Assembly: GCA_016838895.1 (NCBI GenBank)
Contig: JAEKNU010000041.1
Location: 1-38,995 of the forward strand
Direction: 5' to 3'
Length of the DNA: 38,995 bases
From: Chloroflexota bacterium
GTDB lineage: Bacteria; Chloroflexota; Anaerolineae; Anaerolineales; Anaerolineaceae
Shown piece by piece: positions 8,548-16,657 of the stretch (the stretch's first letter is position 1; each line of letters begins with the position of its first letter). The notes beneath the pieces were generated by a model. The model had not been told where the DNA came from and did not search any database. It worked only from the letters and a program-made list of their open reading frames with translations. The position numbers and the translations under genes are program-made.

Positions 8548-9687
8548 CTAATTATTTACATTCGGCAATAATTCCAGCCCGATAAGGTCCTTTGCCAGTA
8601 TTTCAGCAAACGCTTCCGCGCCCTTTGCAGAGTAATGGATTGCCGTATTGGTAAATTGAACCATCGGCAAGGCATTCCAGTAATCCAGGCATTCCCATCC
8701 GGCTGCTGCGCATGAAATCAGTAAATAGTCTCGATACTGATCATACGCCCACTTTGGATAATAATAATTATAGCGAATTTTACTATTTTCTCCATTACTT
8801 ATCATGATGGGTTCATTTATCAAAATCAAAGGCGTCTCTCCGGCAATATCATATCCTGCAGTGATCAAATCAAAAGCCAGTGCCTCCTCTTCTAATTCAG
8901 GAGGGTTCATCTCCGCAAAGGATGTCTCTGCTGGCAGATCAACCTGCGCCCTGGGATACTCTGCCGGGTAAACCTGGTCAATACCACTTGCCCCCCACAT
9001 AAAGCCCAGAAGCTGCAGGCGGTACAAATCGGCTAGATTTCTGCGCCGACTGATCAGATTTGTTTGCACCCTGGCTGGTTTTTGTAGCCGCTCATCCATC
9101 AATTTTGGATATTGCTCACTCATCTGCAAAATCAATGCTGTGTTCTGCTGTACAATGGCTGAATCATACTGGCTGTGCTCCGGCATGGATTGCAAAGTAA
9201 TGGCCCATAAAATCAGATCCGCTTGATATTGTTTGGCTTTCTCCAGAATCATCAGGTCCTTCAACAATGACAAAGTCGGATACCCCAGATTATAAACTTT
9301 GATCTGCTTGTCAGCCTCTGAACCATATCCTGCCAATGACTGCTGCAATTGGGCCGGCAGGGTTTCCTGCGGCTGCAACAATGTACCCCAAATGGAAGAA
9401 TCACCAATCACAATGATTCGGAATTCATCCTCTGCTTTCTCCTGAGCAATCATATGCGAAGCGAACATGGCATCCAGGTTGGACAGGCTCAGATTATAGG
9501 ATTGATTGATATCTTCACCAAATGGCAGGCGCTCTCGGCCAGGCCATAACCGGTTATACAAACTGAGTTTACCAATGGCGGCATTGGGGAAAACAACCAT
9601 CCAGAGCAGGTTGACAGCCACAAACAACAGCAATGCCTTAATTAATACATTGCTGATCAAGCGCCAACCCGTCTTTTCAGTGTTCAT
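8548..9687 (-). CDS. Membrane-anchored SGNH/GDSL-family protein of the MBOAT operon
   Basis: A 379-residue protein with one N-terminal membrane anchor (about 13-33) and an extracytoplasmic SGNH-hydrolase-like domain. The nucleophile motif is GDSSIWG (Gly95-Ser97), a second conserved block is YNLGYPTLS, and the C-terminal His lies in AIHYSAKG (His351). The usual Asp three residues before that His is replaced by Thr, so the catalytic machinery may be a Ser-His dyad. In Dlt and alginate systems an MBOAT works with an SGNH-fold transferase (DltD, AlgJ/AlgX) that passes the acyl group to the polymer; position and topology make this the candidate final transferase here. It overlaps the upstream gene by ATGA, with GGGAG six bases before its start. 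It is the last gene of the operon. Confidence 0.75.
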   Translation of the reverse strand: MNTEKTGWRLISNVLIKALLLFVAVNLLWMVVFPNAAIGKLSLYNRLWPGRERLPFGEDINQSYNLSLSNLDAMFASHMIAQEKAEDEFRIIVIGDSSIWGTLLQPQETLPAQLQQSLAGYGSEADKQIKVYNLGYPTLSLLKDLMILEKAKQYQADLILWAITLQSMPEHSQYDSAIVQQNTALILQMSEQYPKLMDERLQKPARVQTNLISRRRNLADLYRLQLLGFMWGASGIDQVYPAEYPRAQVDLPAETSFAEMNPPELEEEALAFDLITAGYDIAGETPLILINEPIMISNGENSKIRYNYYYPKWAYDQYRDYLLISCAAAGWECLDYWNALPMVQFTNTAIHYSAKGAEAFAEILAKDLIGLELLPNVNN

Positions 9688-10700
9688 TCATGCGCTCCCA
9701 AAAAGCGATACAACGCATCCAGTGTTTCCAGCCCTAATCGCGAGCGTAATGCCCAGGCATCCACGGATAGATACACACTATCGCGGCCGCCATCCAGTCC
9801 ATGATTTTCCAAACGGTTTGCTGCAGCCCAAAAATTCCACAATGGAATCTGATACTCACTGGCCAATGCTGCGGTCAATGCATTGATGCGATGCTGGCCC
9901 TCGATATTATCCGCCTTGGTGGATAGCACCGGAATCACACCTTCTGCCAGGCTTTTTTCGATGATGATACGCATATATTTTTCATAGGCTTCCGTGGAAG
10001 CATTTTCTTTCCAATTAGTACCCAAATTGATAAATAGAATAGCCGGTTTGTAAAGCCGAAACTCACAATCCAGGGGTGCTTCGGTGGCTTCGCATTGCTC
10101 AGGGTCATTCCACATCGCTGAAAGCGCAGTCGGCGGGCTCAACCCGTCTATTACTGTCAGGCTTTCATGGGTAAATGAACCCGCATAATAATCAATTGTT
10201 TCGTACAAATGGCTTTCCTCTTCGCTAAACGACACTTCAATGGTTTCATACATGCCCATGAAAACCCCCGGCAGGCTTTGGCAATCGCCCAAAACCGAAT
10301 ACCGATTGGCAATATAGCCATTCTCCAAACCACGCTGATGAACCGCTCGTAAATAAGGATTAAATTCAGGTACATGCGGCCATGATGACCATTGATACGG
10401 GTCCAACTCGGAATGATTTTCTTCCATCATCACCAGTTCAGATGCCGTTAAATACCCATTCGCCAATGGCTCAGCAGTAGTCTCAGCAGTTTCTGCCGGT
10501 ATGTTTTGAACAGGTGATTCAGTGATCTCCTGCATCGTTGTATCAATTCCCAAGCCGGGAAGGGTACCAGTGGCAACAGAACTCAACGTATCATGGGTTT
10601 GGGCGGGTGTGATGACCACCTCAGCCTTGCCCTGACAACCGCCAACCACCAGTGCAATGCCCAGCAATATCATAATTTTTTTAATTTGCAATGCTTTCAT
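9684..10700 (-). CDS. Lipoprotein with a degenerate SGNH-like domain (GDC instead of GDS)
   Basis: A 338-residue predicted lipoprotein: charged N terminus, hydrophobic stretch and lipobox VVGGC with the lipidated Cys at 22, then a Thr/Glu/Pro-rich linker (30-85). The globular part has the order of an SGNH hydrolase: YSVLGDCQSLPG at the nucleophile elbow (Cys140 where Ser is usual), INLGTNW in the block III position, and DGGRDSVYLSVDAW near the end, where a catalytic Asp-His pair would be expected but no His is seen. It could be a Cys-nucleophile acyl carrier, or a binding protein that has lost catalysis. It starts three bases after the MBOAT stop, with AGAGGA at good spacing, and its stop overlaps the next start. 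Function is inferred only from the operon and fold hints. Confidence 0.7.
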   Translation of the reverse strand: MKALQIKKIMILLGIALVVGGCQGKAEVVITPAQTHDTLSSVATGTLPGLGIDTTMQEITESPVQNIPAETAETTAEPLANGYLTASELVMMEENHSELDPYQWSSWPHVPEFNPYLRAVHQRGLENGYIANRYSVLGDCQSLPGVFMGMYETIEVSFSEEESHLYETIDYYAGSFTHESLTVIDGLSPPTALSAMWNDPEQCEATEAPLDCEFRLYKPAILFINLGTNWKENASTEAYEKYMRIIIEKSLAEGVIPVLSTKADNIEGQHRINALTAALASEYQIPLWNFWAAANRLENHGLDGGRDSVYLSVDAWALRSRLGLETLDALYRFLGAHE

Positions 10701-10703
10701 CTC

Positions 10704-12113
10704 TTAATTTCCTCTCAATAACACGAAAAATGCCTGTTGAATGGATGCAACATCATGGCTTAAAAAGAAGACCCAACCCAGGCTCACAAATAGAAAAGTC
10801 AAACACACATTAATCACAGCCACCCCGCGAAACTGGAAATAAGCATGGCGTCTGCTCCAATCGGACCAACGGTTCTGAACAAAGGACCCCACCCCATGCC
10901 AAAGCCCCCATAAAGCAAAGTTCCAGGTTACCCCATGCCATAACCCAATCAATAACATTGTGAATACTTGTGGCATCAGAATCATCAACCAGGCCGGTAA
11001 TTGCTTTGCATCCCGCCGCAATTTGCGTGTGAGCGGATTGAAAAAATAACCCCGAAACCATTGCGTCAGGGTAATATGCCAATTGTTCCAAAAATGCGAT
11101 AAATTTTGCTGCAAATAAGGCCGTTTGAAATTCTCTGGTAAATTTATTCCCAATATACGCGCCAATCCGATGGCAATATCGGTATAGCCGCTGAAATCAA
11201 AATAGATCATAAAACTATACGCAATCAAAGAAAGCCACATCCAGCCGCTGCCCTGAATCTGAAAAATGCGTTCATCCGTCAGCGCAATCAATGAAAGGCT
11301 GTCTGCCAGCACAAATTTCTTAAATAATCCTGCCGCCAGGCGCTGCCCGGCCATTAGAAAATCATCAGCACCCAAAGCCAATTGATCTGACAACTCACTG
11401 CTGAATCGCTCAATTCGCTCAATCGGTCCTGCTGGTAGTGCTGGAAAAAAGATCACATAAATCAAGTAATCCATCAAGGAAACAGGCTGCAATCGCCCCG
11501 TTTGTCTGTCGCGGATGGTATGCAGCAATCGAAAAGCAATATAAGAAAAACCCAGCCAGTTAAGGTCATAGGCACCTGCCATCCCTGCGTTCTGATGATT
11601 TAGCAAACGCAATCCCTGGCTTGCCCATAGTGATAGCTGCGGTATTTTTAAAATTAAAAATAAGAACAGGATAAATCCAAAAGTAAGGGAGATACCTTTG
11701 CCATTCTCTTTTGAATATCGATTACCCAAAAACAACAACAATCCCAGGAAAAGCAAACCCGGCAATACATTCAGGATCGTTGGCGGCATACCCGCCATAA
11801 GATATTCACTCAGGCCAATGTAGCGCGTAGCGGCCATTGCCAGGCTGGCGATTAACAACGACACGATAACAAGAATATTACCTTTCTCTCTTTTTTGCTC
11901 ACTTGAGGATAGGTTAATCCAACTGAGAATGACCAATCCCAGTGTGAACACCGGGAACCAATAATGTATACCTCGTATACTGATTGCCGGCTGCAGCCAA
12001 AACAAAGCCAATACACTGGCTGCCAGCAGCAATTCGCGCCTTTTCCCCCATACCATACACACGCGCAATACAATTGCTGCCGCCAGCAAAATCAAAATAG
12101 TAGTAATCGTCAT
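10704..12113 (-). CDS. MBOAT family O-acyltransferase (AlgI/DltB-like)
   Basis: A 469-residue polytopic membrane enzyme of the AlgI/DltB branch. The family core is clear: FDFSGYTDIAIGLARILGI, LPENFKRPY, the WNNWHITLTQWFRGYFF block, and GLWHGVTWNFALWGLWHG with the probable invariant His at 393. Such enzymes take an acyl group from a cytoplasmic thioester and pass it across the membrane for esterification of envelope polymers. Unlike AlgI-type members, the C terminus (QQAFFVLLRGN) lacks an aromatic-Ile-Tyr-x-x-Phe tail; the upstream microprotein carries one instead. The start codon overlaps the microprotein stop as TAATG, and its Shine-Dalgarno lies within the microprotein codons. No DltA/DltC-like acyl activation genes are present in the window, so acyl-CoA is the likelier donor, as an inference. 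Confidence 0.9.
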   Translation of the reverse strand: MTITTILILLAAAIVLRVCMVWGKRRELLLAASVLALFWLQPAISIRGIHYWFPVFTLGLVILSWINLSSSEQKREKGNILVIVSLLIASLAMAATRYIGLSEYLMAGMPPTILNVLPGLLFLGLLLFLGNRYSKENGKGISLTFGFILFLFLILKIPQLSLWASQGLRLLNHQNAGMAGAYDLNWLGFSYIAFRLLHTIRDRQTGRLQPVSLMDYLIYVIFFPALPAGPIERIERFSSELSDQLALGADDFLMAGQRLAAGLFKKFVLADSLSLIALTDERIFQIQGSGWMWLSLIAYSFMIYFDFSGYTDIAIGLARILGINLPENFKRPYLQQNLSHFWNNWHITLTQWFRGYFFNPLTRKLRRDAKQLPAWLMILMPQVFTMLLIGLWHGVTWNFALWGLWHGVGSFVQNRWSDWSRRHAYFQFRGVAVINVCLTFLFVSLGWVFFLSHDVASIQQAFFVLLRGN

Positions 12114-12229
12114 TAAAATCCCTGATAAATCCAGAGTGGGGATTGATCAGCAGTACAAATGACTAATCCAATAACAATCAGACATAACAAAAGTGCATAT
12201 ACATTCTCTCTACTGAAAATACGCCGCAT
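12113..12229 (-). CDS. 38-aa DltX-like microprotein with C-terminal acyl-shuttle-like motif
   Basis: A short reading frame between the lipoprotein and MBOAT genes. It begins MRRIFSRENVY (positive, predicted inside), has one membrane segment from about Ala12 to Cys25, and a short outside tail TADQSPLWIYQGF ending at Phe38. The final hexapeptide WIYQGF fits the pattern aromatic-Ile-Tyr-x-x-Phe. A hexapeptide of that kind ends DltX and the fused tails of other MBOATs, and its Tyr accepts the acyl group from the MBOAT; here that would be Tyr35. Translation is strongly supported: AGGAAG lies seven bases before the ATG, the start overlaps the upstream stop (TGATG), and the stop overlaps the MBOAT start (TAATG). 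Size, topology, tail and position all agree, but homology to DltX itself cannot be shown at this length. Confidence 0.8.
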   Translation of the reverse strand: MRRIFSRENVYALLLCLIVIGLVICTADQSPLWIYQGF

Positions 12230-12621
12230 CAGGGGGCTTCCTGATATCCACACACCAGCCAATTGCCCTGCTCTTGCACAACACGGAAAGAGCGTACATC
12301 CAGTGGCAATTGACGTTCTTCATTATTATAGGTCGCTTCAATATTCCCCGTACAGGTCACGAAAACGGCATTCCCAGCTTCCCCGCTCACTGAACAATTC
12401 ATATCCTTTACAGAGGCCGTTACGCCAATAAAAGCGTCCAGTTCCGTCAGCGCTGTTTCTTCCCAATCCGCGCAGGAAATCGTCAACAGGCGTTCCTGAT
12501 TTTCATCAACAAGCGCTTGCACATAGCTTTCAACCGCTTCCACCGCCCCGCTCTGCTGCGCCTGACAGGCTGTATTAACCAGCAACAACCCCACAATGAT
12601 CAGTAAATTTTTCAACCGCAT
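12229..12621 (-). CDS. Small lipoprotein, possibly NTF2-like, in the MBOAT operon
   Basis: A 130-residue predicted lipoprotein with a hydrophobic signal and lipobox LVNTAC (Cys19). The mature part (AVESYVQALVDENQERLL at its start, then a beta-rich half ending GNWLVCGYQ) resembles small NTF2/SnoaL-like domains often found as lipoproteins. Four Cys residues after the lipidated one (in TISCADW, DMNCSV, FVTCTG and LVCGYQ) could form disulfides outside the membrane. The stop overlaps the microprotein start by one base, so it is translationally coupled to the acylation genes. GGAGAGAG lies about 11 bases before the ATG. A role as accessory or substrate-presenting protein of the acyltransferase complex is inference from position alone. 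Confidence 0.7.
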   Translation of the reverse strand: MRLKNLLIIVGLLLVNTACQAQQSGAVEAVESYVQALVDENQERLLTISCADWEETALTELDAFIGVTASVKDMNCSVSGEAGNAVFVTCTGNIEATYNNEERQLPLDVRSFRVVQEQGNWLVCGYQEAP

Positions 12622-12648
12622 AATAAATTAACTCTCTCCAAAATCTGA

Positions 12649-13116
12649 TTACAATCCAATCTGTGACCGAATGATTAAAAAGCGAATAATAAAGAATGCT
12701 GCCGCTGCCGCTATACTAACAGTAAAAATGGTCAGATTTCTTTCCAGTTTTCGTTCCTGCAAACGCATAACCCAAATATTTAGATAGGCAGCCAGAAGTC
12801 CAATGAGTAAACCCCATATCTCCAGGGCAACTAACGCAATGGGTAACATCGCCCAAATCCGTTGTCCCCAATTTAATGGCGGTACAACATGATAAACCTC
12901 TTCATCCATTTCCAATTGCGGAACAGGATCCGGAAACTGATTGTTGATATGTATAATTGAGCTTAGTCCATCATCACGCTTTAAAGCAATTTCATTCCAT
13001 TTACCCTTACTCTTGATCACCCTGCGATTAACCCACAATCTTGGTCGTAAAGGGAACCGTACTTCCAGAGCAAGGCTTTGTTCTTCGAAACCTGGCAAAG
13101 TAAATTCATATTTCAT
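12649..13116 (-). CDS. Hypothetical membrane protein, first gene of the MBOAT operon
   Basis: A 155-residue protein of unknown function. The N-terminal 80 residues are soluble and look beta-rich (LEVRFPLRPRLWVNRRVI, then FPDPVPQLEMDEEVYHVV). Two hydrophobic segments follow, about 87-117 and 128-149, separated by a charged stretch (RLQERKLERN). There is no signal peptide, so the soluble domain is probably cytoplasmic. AGGA lies eight bases before the ATG. It is 27 bases upstream of the lipoprotein gene and directly downstream of the candidate promoter at 13143-13170, so it is probably the first gene of the acylation operon, although only proximity supports this. No family was recognised. Confidence 0.6.
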   Translation of the reverse strand: MKYEFTLPGFEEQSLALEVRFPLRPRLWVNRRVIKSKGKWNEIALKRDDGLSSIIHINNQFPDPVPQLEMDEEVYHVVPPLNWGQRIWAMLPIALVALEIWGLLIGLLAAYLNIWVMRLQERKLERNLTIFTVSIAAAAAFFIIRFLIIRSQIGL

Positions 13117-13142
13117 TTGCGTTATCCTGTTTTCTCGATTTA

Positions 13143-13170
13143 TCTATACCTTATTTTAATCGAAAATCAA
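13143..13170 (-). promoter_or_regulatory. Candidate sigma70-type promoter of the MBOAT operon
   Basis: On the minus strand TTGATT (13165-13170) and TATAGA (13143-13148) are separated by 16 bases, about 27 bases before the first start codon of the operon. Each hexamer matches four of six consensus positions; no experimental signal is implied. Confidence 0.4.
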
Positions 13171-13197
13171 TCATTTCGTGTATTATTATCCAAACAA

Positions 13198-13207
13198 ATT
13201 GTACAAT
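13198..13207. promoter_or_regulatory. Palindrome ATTGTACAAT in the divergent intergenic region
   Basis: A perfect 10-bp palindrome lies between the divergently transcribed MBOAT operon and the DtxR-type regulator gene, 68 bases before the regulator start. It could be an operator for the adjacent regulator, but it is short and AT-rich and could occur by chance. Confidence 0.25.
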
Positions 13208-13274
13208 ACTTTTCAATGTCCATCACATCAGAATAGGGTAAAATAAATACGAATGGACCCCGCTGGGAAAGTAA

Positions 13275-13946
13275 ATGGAAAACCAACAACCTACTCCTAC
13301 AATCGAAGATTATCTGAGCCTGATATTTTCCATCGCTTTTGACAATGAAAAAATCACTGGTGCAAAGCTGGCAGAATATCTGGGCGTCTCTGCCCCAACC
13401 GTTACCGCAACCTTGCAGCGCATGGAACGCGATGATTGGATAGCCGTTGCAGATAAAAAACAAATCAACCTTACAAACAAGGGCAGGTCCGCTGCTTTGG
13501 CTGTCGTTCAACGCCATAACCTGGTGGAATGTCTGTTATATGAAACCTTGGGCATGCCGCTATCCAGTATTCATGATGAAGCACATCGTATAGAGCATGC
13601 CATTTCCGCTGAAACACAGACCTATCTCTCCGATAAATTCAGTGATGCTGCCTTTTCTCCTTTTGGTATGCCAATCAACGGACAAAATACAGGTATCAGC
13701 AATTGGAAACCACTGCTCTCGGCAAACACCGCTGACAAACTGATCATTCGCAGAATCATCCACTATCATTGCACCCGCGAAGCGCTGCAATTTTTAGAAA
13801 ATAATCGTCTCCTGCCCGGTGAGCCAATACAGGTTATCGAACATCACGATTTTAACCAGACCTTCACCATCCAAACCGAACATGACCAACAGGAAATCAG
13901 TGTGGGGTATCCCATCGCACGTATGATTCAGGTTGAAAAGAAATAA
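13275..13946 (+). CDS. DtxR/MntR-family metal-dependent transcriptional regulator
   Basis: A 223-residue DNA-binding repressor. The N-terminal winged helix (about 8-72: TIEDYLSLIF, KLAEYLGVSAPTVTATLQRM, LTNKG) is followed by the metal-binding dimerisation domain with RHNLVECLLYETLG (His81) and SSIHDEAHRIEHAIS (His100, His104, Glu107, His108). An SH3/FeoA-like domain occupies about 165-220 (LPGEPIQVIEHHDF to VGYPIARMI). Asp12 matches a ligand position of MntR, while the MntR Glu11 position is Ser here, and His104 stands where DtxR has Cys102. Mn, Fe or Zn specificity is therefore open. The Zn/Mn-type ABC transporter near 24.6-26.2 kb is a possible target but is not adjacent. The gene ends at a strong terminator shared with the chemoreceptor gene. 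Confidence 0.88.
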   Translation: MENQQPTPTIEDYLSLIFSIAFDNEKITGAKLAEYLGVSAPTVTATLQRMERDDWIAVADKKQINLTNKGRSAALAVVQRHNLVECLLYETLGMPLSSIHDEAHRIEHAISAETQTYLSDKFSDAAFSPFGMPINGQNTGISNWKPLLSANTADKLIIRRIIHYHCTREALQFLENNRLLPGEPIQVIEHHDFNQTFTIQTEHDQQEISVGYPIARMIQVEKK

Positions 13947-13972
13947 GTCATCAGATCATGGCAGTACATAAA

Positions 13973-13999
13973 AGAGGCTGACCATTTGGGTCAGCCTCT
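13973..13999. terminator. Bidirectional terminator between convergent genes
   Basis: A perfect 11-bp stem (AGAGGCTGACC 13973-13983, GGTCAGCCTCT 13989-13999) with a five-base loop. Pyrimidine- and T-rich bases follow on the plus strand (CTCTTTCTT) and a short TTTA on the minus strand. It lies between the regulator stop (13946) and the chemoreceptor stop (14021) and probably serves both. Confidence 0.8.
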
Positions 14000-14020
14000 C
14001 TCTTTCTTAAACCGCGATGA

Positions 14021-16489
14021 TTACATCAAATCTTCAGGAGCTTCGGGCTCTTCTGGCAGGTCAGTAACATCTGATTCTTCTTCTGCCTCTGCCGCTTCTT
14101 GCTGCATCCCAGGTAATTTAAATTGCATTACCACTTCTCGGAACTTTTGTGCCAGTTGTGATAAGGATTCTGCCGAGGTGCTTACTTCTTCCACCTGTGC
14201 CGACATCTCTTCCGCTGAGGCACTCACCTCTTCGACTGCCGCTGAGTTCTCTTCAGAAACTGAGGCAATATTTTCAATTGATTCTGTCACATTCGATGAG
14301 CCAGCCGACATCTGCTCCGTTGCCGCAGTATTTTGCTCAATCACCGAGGAAACCATATCCACCGCGGATACCAATTCATCGGCGGAAGCTTCCATTTCAT
14401 CTGATGCAGCGACGGCTTGTTCCGCTTCTGCATTAACCCTGTTCGTCGCGGACAAAATCTCGTATAAGGCAACACCGGCTTCATTGGCAATCGTCACACC
14501 ATTTTCTACTTCCAGGGTGCCTTCTTCCATTGCCTGAACCGCTTCCTTCACTGTTTGCTGAATGGTTTTTACCAGATCACCAATTTCACTGGTTGCCGTG
14601 GAGGAACGCTCTGCCAATTTCCGTACCTCATCCGCCACCACAGCGAAGCCCTTGCCGGCTTCCCCTGCTCTGGCCGCTTCAATCGCGGCATTTAGGGCCA
14701 ATAAATTAGTTTGTGATGATATATCATCAATGGTGACCACTATATCACCGATCTTATCAGACCGATCACCCATCTCACGCACTTTATCTGCCGAAACACC
14801 CACTTGCTTTTTGATATTCTGCATACCGGTCAAGGTATCTTCAACTTTTTGACTGCCTTTCTGGGCTGATTCGGCTGCAATCTTAGATTCTCGTAACACA
14901 CCCTGCGCATTGCCGGCTACTTGTTGGATGGCCGCGGAGAGCATATTGGTAATGTCTGCTGCATTACTGGCAGCAGTCGCTTGTTGCTGAGCGCCGTTGG
15001 CCACATCATCAATGGCACTGGTCATCTGCCCAACCGATACCCCCGCCCGGTTGACTGAATCAGCTTGCTGAACCGTCCCACTGGCAATTTGTTGCATGGT
15101 ATTGGCAATCTGCGAGGTGGCTTCACGCGCTTGAGACGATGTAATCGCCAGTTGTCCGGCAGATTCATCCAGCAAATTGGATTGATCAGATACATCACCA
15201 ATGGTTCGCCGCAAGGATTTCACCATCTGCTCAAAAGCGGTGCCCAGTTCATCTTCTTCCGATAAGGCATTAATTTCGATCCGTAAATCATTATCAGCCA
15301 AAGCTCGGGCTGCATTGGCAATAGTAAGCAAATAGCCCTGCATGGATTTAAACGCTGTCGCTAAAACGCCGATTTCATCAGTCGTGGTTACCTGAATTTC
15401 TTCCTGCAAGTTACCATTTGAAAAAGCCTCAGCAGATGCTGTTAATTTCTTAATTGGCTTGGTAATAATATTAGATACAATGGATAAAACCGCCAAAGAC
15501 AATACAATGAGCCCTATTTCTATAACAATCATCAACCACATACCCTGGTTTGCCTGTGTGGCTACAATCGCATAGGGTTGATCAAAATTGACTGCCCAAG
15601 GACTTGGGCTGCTCCCAAAATAGATTGGCGCGAATACGGATATGGTTTCCTCATCTTCATCAATGGAGACCTCTCCGGATTGGATATTCACAAGATCCTG
15701 CTCCCAATCTGTATGCACAACGGAGATTTGTTCACCAATCAACTCCGGCTTATTTGTGAAGCCAGCAATATACCCTGAATTGGAATAGATCGTCAATGTA
15801 CCATTTGGATATTCCTCAACCAGTGCATTTGCTCGGTCCTGTAATAAATCCAGTTTTAAATCCACACCCACAGTACCGTAAAATTTATTATTATGAATAA
15901 TGGGCACCATTAAGGATGTCATCAATACATCTACACCATCAACCGGATAAATGTACGGGTCCATTACCGCTTCTTGCATGGTTGCTTTTGGAACAACATA
16001 ATAAATATATGCCGGATCATCATCAGCTAATCTGGGTAAATAGGTCAATGCAACCGAATCACCATCCCGATACCAATAGGGAGAAAAATGACCATCGTCT
16101 GCCACATTTCTCTTGCCAGCAAACGTTGCATCCTTGCCATCAAAAGCATTGTCTTCCCATTCTGTCGATATGCCAAAAAAGCTTGGATTTTGCTCCAATA
16201 CCTGTTTCAGCATTAAATTTACCTGCTCACGGGTTAATTGATTCTTATCCGTAATTTGTGAAGAAAATGCGTTCGCCAGCGCCCGGGATGTATCCAGAGC
16301 AATTTCTAAATCTGCATCAATGAACGAAGCCTGACTTTTTGCTTCTGTGATCATCAATTCTTTTGTACTTACAAACGCTTTATTGCGCATCGTGATTGCA
16401 GCATAGCTGGTTAAGGCTATGGCAACGATGAGTATACTTAGCCCTCCCCCTAACATAATTTTCGTACGGATATACCGTAATTTAAACAT
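14021..16489 (-). CDS. Methyl-accepting chemotaxis protein with dCache-type sensor
   Basis: An 822-residue transmembrane chemoreceptor. TM1 covers about 11-31, a large extracytoplasmic double-Cache-like domain about 35-312 (including [51 protein letters not shown]), TM2 about 315-340, then HAMP ([17 protein letters not shown] onward). The cytoplasmic signalling hairpin contains the conserved tip with [18 protein letters not shown] and [16 protein letters not shown], which binds CheA/CheW. Many Glu/Gln/Ala repeats flank it as likely methylation helices. The tail is acidic ([10 protein letters not shown]) with no CheR-docking pentapeptide. The usual dCache amino-acid-binding motif was not evident, so the ligand is unknown. 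The ATG follows GGAGGAAAG. No other chemotaxis gene lies in the window. Confidence 0.92.
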   Translation of the reverse strand: MFKLRYIRTKIMLGGGLSILIVAIALTSYAAITMRNKAFVSTKELMITEAKSQASFIDADLEIALDTSRALANAFSSQITDKNQLTREQVNLMLKQVLEQNPSFFGISTEWEDNAFDGKDATFAGKRNVADDGHFSPYWYRDGDSVALTYLPRLADDDPAYIYYVVPKATMQEAVMDPYIYPVDGVDVLMTSLMVPIIHNNKFYGTVGVDLKLDLLQDRANALVEEYPNGTLTIYSNSGYIAGFTNKPELIGEQISVVHTDWEQDLVNIQSGEVSIDEDEETISVFAPIYFGSSPSPWAVNFDQPYAIVATQANQGMWLMIVIEIGLIVLSLAVLSIVSNIITKPIKKLTASAEAFSNGNLQEEIQVTTTDEIGVLATAFKSMQGYLLTIANAARALADNDLRIEINALSEEDELGTAFEQMVKSLRRTIGDVSDQSNLLDESAGQLAITSSQAREATSQIANTMQQIASGTVQQADSVNRAGVSVGQMTSAIDDVANGAQQQATAASNAADITNMLSAAIQQVAGNAQGVLRESKIAAESAQKGSQKVEDTLTGMQNIKKQVGVSADKVREMGDRSDKIGDIVVTIDDISSQTNLLALNAAIEAARAGEAGKGFAVVADEVRKLAERSSTATSEIGDLVKTIQQTVKEAVQAMEEGTLEVENGVTIANEAGVALYEILSATNRVNAEAEQAVAASDEMEASADELVSAVDMVSSVIEQNTAATEQMSAGSSNVTESIENIASVSEENSAAVEEVSASAEEMSAQVEEVSTSAESLSQLAQKFREVVMQFKLPGMQQEAAEAEEESDVTDLPEEPEAPEDLM

Positions 16490-16657
16490 ATGTACTTTCC
16501 TCCAACTTGTCGAGTACCATTATTCAAACACTACAGCAACATTAAATAGAAATATGCATCAGTATCCTAATACTAAATTGTCAAAAATTCTTGACCATTA
16601 ATATCATATGAAATTTGAGGAAACTAAGCCTAAATTTTTATGTGATGAAATAGTGAC

